Shown: positions 35,477 to 45,968 of the stretch, piece after piece
Layout: every line of letters begins with the position of its first letter
Position numbering within the stretch: position 1 is the first letter of the stretch
Assembly: GCF_033439725.1 (NCBI RefSeq)
Contig: NW_026944383.1
Coordinates: 6,324,001-6,388,000 of the forward strand
DNA from: Neurospora tetraspora
Lineage: Eukaryota > Ascomycota > Sordariomycetes > Sordariales > Sordariaceae
Length of the DNA: 64,000 bases
Direction: 5' to 3'
Notes under the pieces: generated by a model
Databases searched by the model: none
What the model was told of the DNA's origin: nothing
The model's input: the letters and a program-made list of their open reading frames with translations, nothing else
Made by a program: the position numbers and the translations under genes

Positions 35477-37048
35477 CTAAGCCTTGATGAGAGTGGCAGA
35501 CTGGGGGCCCATGGGAGCCATGGGGTTCAAGGGAACCGGGGACACGGAAGGGCCGATGTCCAAGTCGGGAATGTCCTCGTCGTAGTGGATGCCCAGGGGA
35601 GACAGCTCCTTGTCGTTGTCGTCGTTCTTCTCACCCTCGGTCAAAGCGGCGAGTTTGCGGCCGGACCAGGCGTAGTCCCAGAAGGTGAAGAGGGCCCAGA
35701 GCTTGATGAAGGAGTGGAAGTAGGCGAAGAGGACGTAGGCGGGGAAGAGCCAGATGTCTTGAGGATAGGTCGAGAAGTAGCGGAAGACTTTGACGGTCTT
35801 GGTGAAGATCATCCAGGAAAGGAGAGCGGCGAGGGCGTAATTGGGCTCCGCGGCGTCGGTGTACCAGGAGGACTGGGTGAAGAGGTAGACCAGGGCGGCG
35901 TCGGTGAAGAGCGCAAAGTTGGTGAAGCTGGTCAGATAGACGGCGTAGACGCAGTAGGGCTGAGTGGCCCAGACGGTGCCTTCGGTGAAGAGAGAGGTGG
36001 TGTTGGACCTCCAAGTGGTGCGGACCCAGCGGCGGCACTGACCGAGGAACTTGGTATGGACGGGCTCGCCGACGCCGACGGTAGTCTCCATCTCAGTGTC
36101 CTTGGTGTACTGAATCTTGATCTTCCAGCCATTGTTGACCATGAAGCGGGTGATATAGTTGTCATCGTCGGGGTGGAGAGGTCCGAGAAGGCCGAAGAAG
36201 AACATCTCGTGGAGGTAGCCGGCCTGGAATTCCTTGTCTTCGAGGATGCAAGTGCGAATGCCGACGGTGCGACCGGAAATGACGAAGACACCACCGTCAA
36301 TGGCGTTGGTGGCGCGAATCTCAAAGTTGTGACGGTCGAGGTACAGGCAACCGAGCATGTTCCAGAAGCGGCACCAGATAGAGAGACCTTCGAGACGGCG
36401 GACGCGCTTGTTGGTACCGACGATGCCGACTTGGTTGTCTTCGAAGGGGGCGAGCAAGGACTTGAGAAGGTCGTGAGAGTTCCAGAAGACGTGGTCGTCG
36501 ACAAGGACGGTGATCGGGGTGTTGATGTAGCGGATGACGTGGGCGACTTGCTCGCGCTTGTTGGCGATGTTCGTACGGGTGACCAGAAAGTTGATAAGGG
36601 GGAACTCGTCCATGACGGGAGCTACAGCGCTGAGGGTCTTTGCATATAGGTCTTCTCCGGCAGTGACGACGATGATCTTGCGGGGGCCGTTGCGAGCGCA
36701 GCTGGTCAGGCACTCATGGAAGTCGACACCGAGGGGATCAACTGTGGGAATGACGACAGTGACATCGCGACCGGGGTAGTAGTTGGCGTTGCTCTTGGGC
36801 ATGGGGGCAGCCTTGTAGGTCCAGAAGCCGATGATGTTGAGGCAGAAGCGAAGATAACGCCAGATGAAGAGAGCGAGGAAGTAGTAGAGGGCCTGTTCAC
36901 CCTTGGAGAGGTGCTTGATGCCAGAGTGGATAAAGCTGACGACGAGACCCATGCACAAGGTGTTGAAGGAAGCTTGCTTGAGCCACGAGAAGGTCGACAT
37001 GCCCCTGGGGCTTCCCTTCTGGGTAGGCGGAGTGAGTGTGGGTGACAT
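35477..37048 (-). CDS. cps-1: CPS1-type polysaccharide synthase (GT2, hyaluronan-synthase-like)
   Basis: One exon of 523 residues. Two N-terminal hydrophobic segments (~29-42 and ~52-80) are followed by a GT2 catalytic domain and four to five C-terminal membrane segments. GT2 signatures are intact: DVTVVIPTVDP (~95-105), VDDH (~183-186, the nucleotide-sugar/metal site), HPDDDNYITR (~292-301) and the processive-synthase motif QCRRW (~337-341). The architecture equals Cryptococcus Cps1 and Neurospora CPS-1, plasma-membrane synthases that make a linear polysaccharide needed for normal fungal cell walls. The exact polymer is not shown by sequence. The C-terminal ~70 residues are acidic and Pro-rich, cytosolic. 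The start at 37048 is the first ATG; a likely 5'-UTR intron precedes it. Confidence 0.92.
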   Translation of the reverse strand: MSPTLTPPTQKGSPRGMSTFSWLKQASFNTLCMGLVVSFIHSGIKHLSKGEQALYYFLALFIWRYLRFCLNIIGFWTYKAAPMPKSNANYYPGRDVTVVIPTVDPLGVDFHECLTSCARNGPRKIIVVTAGEDLYAKTLSAVAPVMDEFPLINFLVTRTNIANKREQVAHVIRYINTPITVLVDDHVFWNSHDLLKSLLAPFEDNQVGIVGTNKRVRRLEGLSIWCRFWNMLGCLYLDRHNFEIRATNAIDGGVFVISGRTVGIRTCILEDKEFQAGYLHEMFFFGLLGPLHPDDDNYITRFMVNNGWKIKIQYTKDTEMETTVGVGEPVHTKFLGQCRRWVRTTWRSNTTSLFTEGTVWATQPYCVYAVYLTSFTNFALFTDAALVYLFTQSSWYTDAAEPNYALAALLSWMIFTKTVKVFRYFSTYPQDIWLFPAYVLFAYFHSFIKLWALFTFWDYAWSGRKLAALTEGEKNDDNDKELSPLGIHYDEDIPDLDIGPSVSPVPLNPMAPMGPQSATLIKA

Positions 37049-37151
37049 GATGTCGGTTTAAGAGAGTCGTCGTAGATGGAGACTGTCGCAACGGTTCGGT
37101 TGAGGGGTAATGGTGGTGAGTGGGTGTCGACTATGTTGTCGCGATGTTTGA

Positions 37152-37210
37152 CTGTTGAGGATGGGTAAGTACTCGATGCCTTCTCAGACGTGTGCTGATG
37201 ATGTACTTAC
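37152..37210 (-). other. Probable 5'-UTR intron of the polysaccharide synthase gene
   Basis: On the minus strand, donor GTAAGTAC begins at 37210 and an acceptor preceded by a pyrimidine-rich stretch (CCATCCTCAACAG) ends at 37152, giving a 59-base intron about 100 bases before the ATG. It is predicted from splice motifs only. Confidence 0.4.
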
Positions 37211-37423
37211 TGAAGTGGTATTGTAGATTGCTTGAGGCTCCTTGAGATAGCAGAGTGTCGATTGACTTTGGTCGTCTGACGATTGTCTGTCGAAGCAGTT
37301 TTGGGAGGGAGCAAAATGGATGAGCTCTTGGGTGCGGCGGTCGACTTTTAAACCACCTCAGCTTTCGACAGTCACCTTCCAAGGTCGCCAGGAGTGAATG
37401 GTGTTTTGGTGTCTTCAACCTGC

Positions 37424-37758
37424 GAACAGCCAAGTTCAGGTTGGGTGTTCTGGATTTGCTCCGTGAACAGTCGCAGATTGGCCAGTTGTTCATCGTACTG
37501 GCTGGAGGTTCCTGTCATCCCATCCTGAACAGCCCACCTGAGACGGAACAAACATAGAAACTGTTCATCCATTGGGAATCTGGATGCTTCTTCTGAAATG
37601 TGATATCGGACGAGTCTCTTCGCACAGGTCCTGCGAACTCGTCCAGGTCTGCTGTCCCGCGAACAGCCATAGCAGGCGAGAGAACAGGCCAGAACAGCCA
37701 TCCCGCAACAGAACAGACGTCATTTCATGTTGACACCAGATGAACAAACTACGAACAG
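37424..37758. promoter_or_regulatory. GAACAG hexamer array upstream of cps-1
   Basis: GAACAG occurs at 37424, 37465, 37527, 37661, 37682, 37692, 37711 and 37753, and as CTGTTC at 37561, nine copies in 335 bases. Related AGAACA/GAACAA variants lie between them. Chance predicts well under one copy on both strands. Several share the context C/G-GAACAGCC. The array sits 380-710 bases upstream of the polysaccharide synthase ATG. A transcription-factor binding array is inferred. Confidence 0.5.
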
Positions 37759-39253
37759 CCCTGGTTGAGTTCTTGATGTGGATAAAGTCGCGAAACACGG
37801 CAGAAGCCCAACCGGTAGTTGGTCGGGATGCGGTTGCGGCTGTCACTAACGGGATGTCAAACCCTAACCCATCACATAGCATTGATTAATGGACTTGTAC
37901 GCAGATCGTAGACTGCACAAAGAAAAACTCGTGACAGCCGCGACAACAATGTTGAAAGAAAATTGATGTCGTCTTTGTTCCTGACGCATGGACAGCGGCA
38001 CGGACGAGAACCCGGACGCCGCGCATCTCAACGGTCCCAACAACAAGCGCCCGCGATCTAAGATCAAGATCTGAAAATGCACAGCATCTTCATTGATACA
38101 CATCGATATTATCATTGTATGAACTTCTGCCTGAAAAGCCATTCCCGAGTGTCCCATGTCGCTACCTAAATCCAACCATCCGTGAAAGCCCGCCAAGTTC
38201 AGTCGCCAATTTGCCACCACCTTCTCTTTAGGGAACTCGCACAGACCCATATCAAGATACTGTCTCTTCCAAAGTGTATTCAGATGTCCATGTCATTTTC
38301 CAATTGCTATTTTACGACCAACAATCGTCGAGTGAATGGAGGCTCTTCTGCCATCCCAAGTTGGCGGTCCAGATCAATCTGAGCCAATGGGACCATTCAC
38401 ACCCCTGCCAAGAATTGAAAAAGACCCACATAAATTCCCCACTCTGTCTCCCAAAGGGGAAGGGAAGTAAACAAACGGGATTGAAATCGTTCGACGAAGA
38501 CACCACCATCCGAAATGCAAAGATTTTGAGATGGAATGGTCACTTGCGGAAACTTTTCAAGGGGAAAAAAGGTTTCTTGTTAATTGAAGTGACACCGCCT
38601 GGGAGGCGAAGTTCAAACCTGGGATTCCACTTCATCGGACCACGCTGTGCAACTGATGCCCAAGGCCACAATGGACACGCACGCGACAACGGACCTGGAG
38701 AGGTGCTCCTTCCGAGTTTGAGCACCTGGGAAATGTGAGGCTCTGCTCTCCACTGACGGATGGAAAGGGCAGCACTGACTGAGTACGCGCACGGTTCAAG
38801 CAGGAATCATAGGTAGCATTCTTCACATCTGGAAGTCACGATGTGTAGGGCGAGGCAATTGACACTCGATTCGGACAAATGCTAAACAGTTTTACTCGAC
38901 GCCAGATCCGTTTAACTCTATTGTCTATCCGTTAACACCATGCTATCCAGACCACTTTAGCAACCGGGCCTTCCAGCTCTAGTCTAGCAAAAACACCAAT
39001 GCCCCCGGGTCCCATGGACCTTCCGAATTCCAAAACCGTCAACTGTTGCGTGCGCTTCAATAACTGATACCAATCCAGCAGAAACAAGCGATAGAACGCT
39101 CCGAACGTTATCCAAAACGACCACCGTCGTCCGTCCGTTCGTCCACGATACGTTCCGAACATACGAAAAACAGAACAGCCACGACGACCAGGTCGCGCAA
39201 ATAACAACAGACCGGAATCAGCCCGTCGCCGACTCAACCGACTTCTCATTACT
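37759..39253. other. Intergenic region, no gene seen
   Basis: Between the far upstream region of cps-1 and the 3' end of the DHA1 transporter. A 154-codon plus frame (38274-38738) lacks domains. Confidence 0.45.
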
Positions 39254-41338
39254 TTACGCCCTCGCGGACTCTCCACCCTCACCCGCCCGCTTCTCCGCCT
39301 TCTCCCTCTCCAACCTTTCCATCCTTTCTCTCCGCCAGCGCTCCCCAAACCTCCACTCCAGCCACAGCAACGGCATAAAAGCCGCAGTAACAATAGCAAA
39401 TATAAGGAACGTCAATCCCGCGCCAATCGCATTGATAATGAACTGCACCAGCGCCACGCCAACCGCCCCAATCAGACATCTCACAAGATTATTAACCGCC
39501 GACGCGCTCGCGCTGGCTCCCGGGTAGAGGTCGACCATCAGGGTGCTGTTCAGATTGAACAAACCCATGTGGGTGAAGGCGATGAAGAACTGCAAGACAA
39601 GGGGGATGGCCATGCCCTTCTTTTCAGTGCCGAGACGGGGGCTGGTGACGGCGAATCCGTATCCCGCGACGCAAATAACAAAAGGGATGACGAAGTACAG
39701 CGACGAACGCAGGCGGGCGCGCGAGATGGGGAAATCGGCCAGTTTCTTGCGGTTGATCTCGACGGAGCCCGAAAGGTGGTGGGAGGCGCGGTAGCTGGTC
39801 TCGACGATCTTGTAGTCGCGGTCCATGATTTTTCCCGAAAGCAAGGACCCGCAGATGCAGCCGACGCCGTTGGGGATGAAGATCAGACCAGTCTGCAGGT
39901 TGCTGAGGCCGAAGCGCGGCTGGAATAAGGCATGGGTGGAGGAGGTCACCATGCTCCAGACTGTGTAGACGATGGCGCCGAAGAAGAGGGTGACGATGAC
40001 GTCCTTTTCGGCCATGAAGCGGAAGGAGGCGACGAAGGTCGAGCAGGTCAGCTTGGGCGGCGGCGCGGTGATGTCGTCTTCCGTGGTCGCGTCTCTTTCT
40101 TTCCAGTAGCGCTGTCGGAGCTGACGGTCGAAGAAGGGACGGTGGATGCCCTCGAGTGGGACGGTGCCGTTTCCGGCGATGCGACGGAGGGTTTCGGGGA
40201 GGAAGAGCAAGATCGCGGCTAGCGTGATGCTACCGAGGATGAAGAGAAACCAGAAGATGGCGTGGAACCCGAGATACTCGGTGATGATGCCTCCGATGAC
40301 TGGGCCCATTGATAGGCCAAACATGCGGACTGATGAACGGGAAAATGGTCAGTCACATCATTTCCTTCCCAAGATGAAGGGGAGTTTACTCACCTGCGCT
40401 AAATCCCGCCATATAACCACCACGTTCCTTTGCTGTCGTAATGTCACCAAGGACACCCCCTCCTGAATAAATAGACACGGTTAATGCTCGTTCTTCAACG
40501 GCTATTGGCGATACTAAACGACGAGTTTCACGTACCGACGGAGATAGTAGCAGCGCTACCAGCCGCTTGGATGGCCCGAAATACCATCAGCATTGCAAAA
40601 TTCTTGCTGAAAGCCAACCCGATGTTGGCGATGAGGAAAACAACAAATGTCCCGATGAAAGTGACACGGCGTCCGCACGTGTCACTGAGGGGACCCCAGA
40701 ATGATGGTGCGAACGCTTGCACTGCCATGTAGATGGTTACAGTCAAGGATACAAGCGCGATATCGATATGAACAGCCTGCGAGTGCGTTAGCGATATTGT
40801 TCACCCCTTGAAACACATCCTGTGGGTGTTTTTGACTGACATTGGCAATGGCCCCCAAAGCCGGAAAGTAGATATTGCTGGAAAGAGGAGAGAAAAGGCC
40901 CGCCACTGCGATTATGACCGTGACCAGCCACTTCTCCTTTTTTGTGAACACATGATATGGGGGTTCTGGTGGGCGTGAATTGTTGATATCTTCAATCTCG
41001 GTTACTGATGCCGTCGCTGATGCTTTGTCTGATCTGCCGCCGGCCTCGAACTTCTCGTCTACTTCGGTGCTGCTTGAGCTAGGGCTTGGTGGCTCGATAG
41101 AAGTTGGGTCCGGTGTTGGATCTGGTACGGTGGTTTCCGACTGGTTGGTGCTGTCACCCATGACATGTATCGTACCGTGATTCTCCCAAATTGTGGAGAG
41201 TCGCTGAACATCGACCGGAGTTGGTCGCTCGTCGTCCACAGATGATGCCATTGCGAGCTGTGGTGTCGATCGATCCGATGGCTCTGAGACCTCGGTACTA
41301 TGGAGTGAGTGGCTCGTACGGCGGTGAAGATCTGACAT
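39254..41338 (-). CDS. MFS DHA1 drug:proton antiporter
   Basis: Four exons (41338-40841, 40776-40536, 40462-40394, 40329-39254; introns 64, 73 and 64 bases) encode 627 residues. About 140 N-terminal residues are hydrophilic, Ser/Pro/Asp-rich and cytosolic. Twelve membrane helices follow. DHA1 motifs include PLSSNIYFPALGAIAN in helix 1, WGPLSDTCGRR after helix 2 (motif A), the antiporter motif C as GLSMGPVIGGIITEY in helix 5, and PETLRRIAGNGT after helix 6. The closest layout is the yeast Qdr/Aqr/Dtr group, exporters of drugs, organic acids or polyamines at the plasma membrane. The first intron uses the less common donor GTCAGT. A 68-codon upstream frame (41598-41392) ends 54 bases before the start codon. 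Confidence 0.92.
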
Positions 41339-42759
41339 GAGGAACGGACAATATTAAACGATATCGGAATATGTAAGGAAAACACCCCTGGTTATATCAG
41401 AGCCAGTCTGGGGTAGCCAGCTACCCAGGAGATCGTTTGGGAGGTGAAGCGTTCTGACTGAAGTGTTGAGAAATTGGAACGGAACACCGAAATAAACTGT
41501 TTATTATCTCGACCCGAAAGCCCTCGCCGCACTGACTCTTCCCGTTGTTGCCTCTTCATCTCATCGCCATTTTGAGAAGCTACCTGGTGGGAAGACATGA
41601 GGAGAGATTGTGATATGACAAGGGAAAGGGGACAGAGGCCAGAAACGACGTAAAGTTGGTGTAGGGATCCATGTCATGAAGTATCCTTCACAGTTAAGTA
41701 GCATGTTCGAATGGCGTTCTAGTTAGGCGCACATGCCATGAAACCACGCCCGTGGGGCAAACGAGCTGCAAGGGCTCTGAGTTTAGAGCGGCGTGTTCTC
41801 AGCTGGAAGCTCTGGGACTCTGGGTTGACGCCTTGGGGCAAATGCACGATTGTGCACAGATGGTCCGAGTAACTTCTATGCATACCGCAATAGACAACAG
41901 CACGCAAGTACATGTACCTCTCCAAGGCCCTGACAGGAAGCTCAGTCCGTCATGATGCAGGACCCTGAATTCTCGAGCACCTAGTGTTTATAATAACGAA
42001 TACGAGCTGTCTGTGAGGACAACTCGGGCGAATTTGAGGAGTACCGAGAGAAGAACTGGTGATGGATCGAGCGAGGGAGGCTTGCGCTACCGAACTGCTT
42101 AACTCAACTGGCCCAGCTTAAGCGGCGGACCTCCGAGAGAGGTTTCTCTATGAGAGCAACGAGAGATTCAAGATTGAACTTGGCTTCCTTTCAATGCCCA
42201 TGCTTAAATAAAATTGGTAGGTAGTGAAAACGCAGGCAGGGCGTGATTGTTGGGTAGACTGGGTGGCTTGAGCTGCCACCATGAGCGAATGTTGCTTCTT
42301 GCTATCATTCAATGTACCCAGTTCAGACCACTCTTCTTCCTAGGTACTGTATTCCACATCAACCGGAGTTGGTACTCCGTTCATCCTTGAACCACTTTGT
42401 CCAGAACATTGATGGCCCGGGTCGGCTGTATCCGCCCTTCCCACCACTTTGGAAGCGCCCTGGGTCCGGCGATCTCGGTCGATTTCCTGCTACTAGCAGA
42501 ATCCCACGTTAACCGAAACCTCAACTTCCCCCTAGATGGCTGATATAACAGCTGCTTGGCCACCTATTCAACGCAGACTAGACACTTGGAATGCCATCCC
42601 GCTGCACCGCAAGAAAGGACCGAAGAAAGAATCAGCAATAAGAAGGTGTATTTTCTACGAACCACACAAGACTTTTCCAGAAAGTCTCAGCCCTGCCACG
42701 ATCAAACAACGGCGCCACCAAGCCCAACTGATACTGAGTCGCACACCTTTCCCCGGATC

Positions 42760-42802
42760 AACATCGAAACCACGAAACAGGCTAGGGAGAAATTTTGCCT
42801 TT
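42760..42802 (+). repeat. 43-bp direct duplication, copy 1
   Basis: It begins AACATCGAAACCACGAAACA and matches copy 2 at 40 of 43 bases. Read in the shared frame it encodes NIETTKQAREKFCL, and all three differences are synonymous (AGG/CGG, AAA/AAG, TTT/TTC). A stop follows directly in this copy. Confidence 0.8.
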
Positions 42803-43055
42803 GAAACGTTGCATGATGCGGGACTTCCCGCACAAGCCTCTGAGAGAGTGCCCCGCGCGTCAACGCGTGGGTAGGAGCCCAGTGCTGGGCCGCCCGTTGC
42901 TCGCCACCGAAGGCGCACCCCAGTGCACATGGGTATATGAGGACGGGACTGGCTGTACTTCTTCAAGCCCAGTCATCTCTCCCTCTCTCCATCATCAACC
43001 AGATAGTTGAATCATAGATAACCATCATCAACTGTGGCGTTTCCACTCATCACCC

Positions 43056-43098
43056 AACATCGAAACCACGAAACAGGCTCGGGAGAAGTTCTGCCTTT
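43056..43098 (+). repeat. 43-bp direct duplication, copy 2
   Basis: This is the second copy of the segment at 42760, 254 bases downstream. Its frame continues as FLRIP and then meets a GTAAGG donor-like site. Confidence 0.8.
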
Positions 43099-43668
43099 TC
43101 CTCCGTATCCCAGTAAGGTTTCTGCCTTCTCGGAGGTTGATGTTAGATGACGTGAGAAGCTGTAAAAACGAGTCCGAAGCAAGCCGAAGTGCGCTTGTAG
43201 TCAACGGCTCTTGGCACCGGAGGTACGGCCCCGGCCTTGGCAGCGAGTTCGGGTCTTGGCATCCCGTCTATTTCGCGATGATCGCCGTTTCCCGGCTCCC
43301 CCGGCCCCGAGCCCCACACTTCGTAGTACATGCAGCAATGCGCATAAGGACTCAAACCATTCAACGCTTTTGAATAGTGAATTCCTCCGCTGAGAAATAT
43401 CATATGATTCTTTGTTGCTTGTCCATATCCCAAGTACTACCACTTGTAATATCTATTGCGGTATCTCCTCCGAAACTGAAACCTAAAGCCCGCCCGCTGT
43501 GTACAATTTTGCCAAGCCGACCGACCTAACTTTAACGCCGTCCCATGACAATGCTCACTCTAGCATGCTGATTAAAAAGACTTCAGAAGAACACAACCCC
43601 AACGAATAATGCGACCCTACCCAATTCGAGACCTCCTTTGCCGTAAGACTGCAATACAAAATCTTGCA

Positions 43669-45097
43669 TCAACGGACCAAGGGATGGACTTGCTTGTTTG
43701 TCAACCTCGTCACAGTAATTGTGAAGTTGTTGGGGTCGAAAGTCTTCGTCCCCGGGTTATACCAAGCCGTCACATATGCTGTTAACCAATGCTTCTTCGT
43801 CTCAAACTCGATCATGCCGGCAAAAGCCATTGAACCGCGCGGCGGGTCAGGTCGAATTGGTTTCCACACCTTCCTGTACGTCTTTGTGAAGATTTCCCAC
43901 GGGCTGAGCCCGATGAATTCCCGCAACTGGGCCAAAGCCCATTCCTTGTCCTTTTTCTCATCACCGGTCTTGGGCGTCTCTTTGCTGGGAGGGGGTTGAT
44001 TGGTAGTCGTGAGTATCCCCTTGTTCTGTGTAGCAGCATCGGGATTCATACGTCTTGCCGATACCAGGGCTCCGGGATCCTGCACATCCTCCGGTCGTTG
44101 TGTTGCCTGTCGCCGGATGTTGTCCATCATCCTCTGAACGTCACCAGTGACCGTCGACGGCAGTCCCGTCGTTCCAGTTCCCTGAGCTGGTTGTGCCGGG
44201 GACCCCGAAGGAGTGAAAAGACTCGAAAGTCCGAAAAATTGCGAGACTTCCATCGCTTTCTTCTTCACAAGGGTCGTGGCGACGGCCCATAGCGATAACG
44301 CAACAGGCCTGGGCCAGAACAACCGCTCGGCTTTCTTCACCTGTGGCGAGTCCATCGATATACTGGCCCATCCGATTTCATAAGGCGTAATCATGATTCT
44401 GCGATGAAACGATAAGTGTTAGTCCGACTCGAGCGCGCACAGGATCTGGTCTGAGACTTACCCGTAACGTTCGTATTCGGGAGGTGCGACCAAAGGGTAA
44501 AACGCTTGGAGCCATGCCTTTTTGACAGTCATCTCTGGTCCAACATAGTTTGTCAAGATTCGCTGGTTCTTGAGCATCTTCAAGACCAGGCTGGCGATGT
44601 CCCCTGTTAGACATGTTAGTCTGCATATCCTTCCAACAAAGTTTGGCCGGCGCAACTAACCCTGGACTTGCTGTATCCGTTTCTGATCTTGTGCGAACTT
44701 GACGAACTCTTTCCACTCCGTACTGCGTGCCGAGTATGGCTCTGGCTTGAGTTTTTGCTCCGTCAGGGGAAAAGGGATGAAGACGTAATCTTCTTCTTCT
44801 TCGTCGTCCTCCTCACTATGGCCGCGGCCGTCGTCGAGATCGTCCAGCGCATTCGAAAGCATCCCCAGCACTTTCCTGTCGTAGTACTTGACGCATACGT
44901 ATGTAGTAATGCCGAAGGCCAGGGCCCGGAAGATTCGCCTGCAAAAAAAAAAAAAAAACCATGTCAGCACGACAGACCCTATCCATCTGGAATTATCAAA
45001 AGCTTTACCTTCTAAAGGAGCCATGCTTGATCCGTACTCCTTGCACAACAATCGGTTGCCCATGTACAACATATTTCGATAAACGTCGGGAGGCCAT
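43669..45097 (-). CDS. Conserved fungal membrane protein of unknown function
   Basis: Four exons (45097-45009, 44938-44661, 44603-44462, 44398-43669; introns 70, 57 and 63 bases, all frame-consistent) encode 412 residues. I do not recognise a named family. The N-terminus is short and basic (MASRRLSKYVVHGQPIVV). A hydrophobic segment at ~31-48 (FRALAFGITTYVCVKYYD) is followed by a strongly acidic loop (HSEEDDEEEEDY), helical sequence with KEFVKFAQDQKRIQQVQG, a second hydrophobic stretch (RPVALSLWAVATTLV), a Gly/Pro/Thr-rich linker, and a well-structured end (SPWEIFTKTYRKVWKPIRPD, FAGMIEFETKKHWLTAYVTA). The basic start and single-pass layout would suit a mitochondrial or ER membrane protein; this is inference. 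The first intron carries an unusually long U tract before its acceptor. It is divergently paired with the Vps3844-like gene. Confidence 0.75.
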
Positions 45098-45968
45098 GAG
45101 CGACCTCATCGGTCGGAAGAGGCGCGATGCCATATTGGATGACTGTGGCACGCCCAGGCGGCGGCCGAAGTGTTGGAAGGATCAAGGGTCGCGGCCGCTC
45201 GTATGCGTCGAAGGATACCAGATAAGAGGAGAGAACGGCGAAACAGCCTCGGGCTTGACTGTGCTCGGCTTCCTGCTAGTTCGTTGCGGGTTCGGGATGT
45301 GCCTCTCCGAGGACAGGTCAAGGGCGCGCGGATATATCAGCCTACTCAGCTCTACCGATACTCGAAGCGGGCGGGCGGCAGACGATGTCGGGGATAGGTT
45401 TCGTGACGATTGCGACAGCGGGACACAAGGCCAATCTAAGATGAAAGTTGAAGACCGCGGCCAGGCTTCCGGGGTCTGGTCGCGCCTCGAATTCCGGCAG
45501 AAGATGGAGGGTCACAGTGCGAGATTCGGGTCTTCTATGCCTGTCCACTCCAGCGGTTCCAGGACGCTGTTCGGTTCAGATGCTGAATCCCACAGTGCAG
45601 TGCTGTTTCCCTTTTTGCACGCTGTTCCTCAATGACACCAACAGTGCGTTGGGGTAAATGCGTCACTGTACTACCTCTAACCATCCCGGCGTTCCGTCGG
45701 TCCTCCACGTCAGCCAGTTGAGGGCAGCTGTCACGGTCGTGCTTCACAATGGGCGGGTAGGCTAGCGGCCGGGGTACCAATGGGCAGCGATGACCACTGC
45801 AGTTCAGTGGGCGCATTCCTGTCAGCCCAGGCTGCTGGGGAAAGCTCCATCCAACTCCGACTTCCAGTCCATTGTGTCTCCGCCAGCGACTCTACCAACG
45901 TCACTGGAACAATCCTCATCCAACATCACCACGCACCGGCCGCATCAACCATTCGGCTGCTCTTCAAG
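45098..45968. promoter_or_regulatory. Shared divergent promoter region
   Basis: About 870 bases separate the minus-strand membrane-protein gene from the plus-strand Vps3844-like gene. Overlapping frames (for example 44961-45635) have no domains. Confidence 0.45.

Larger units (their letters stand above)
41339..43668. promoter_or_regulatory. Intergenic region with a 43-bp duplicated coding-like segment
   Basis: The upstream region of the DHA1 gene followed by the 3' flank of the next minus-strand gene. Frames at 42536-42874 and 42556-42804 overlap and have no known domain. A duplicated segment lies at 42760-42802 and 43056-43098. A small gene here remains possible but is not supported well enough to call. 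Confidence 0.4.

Noticed and set aside
35585-36649. 354-codon frame antisense to the polysaccharide synthase
   Set aside because: A shadow of the strongly codon-biased GT2 gene; Val/Gly/Glu/Asp-rich without domains.
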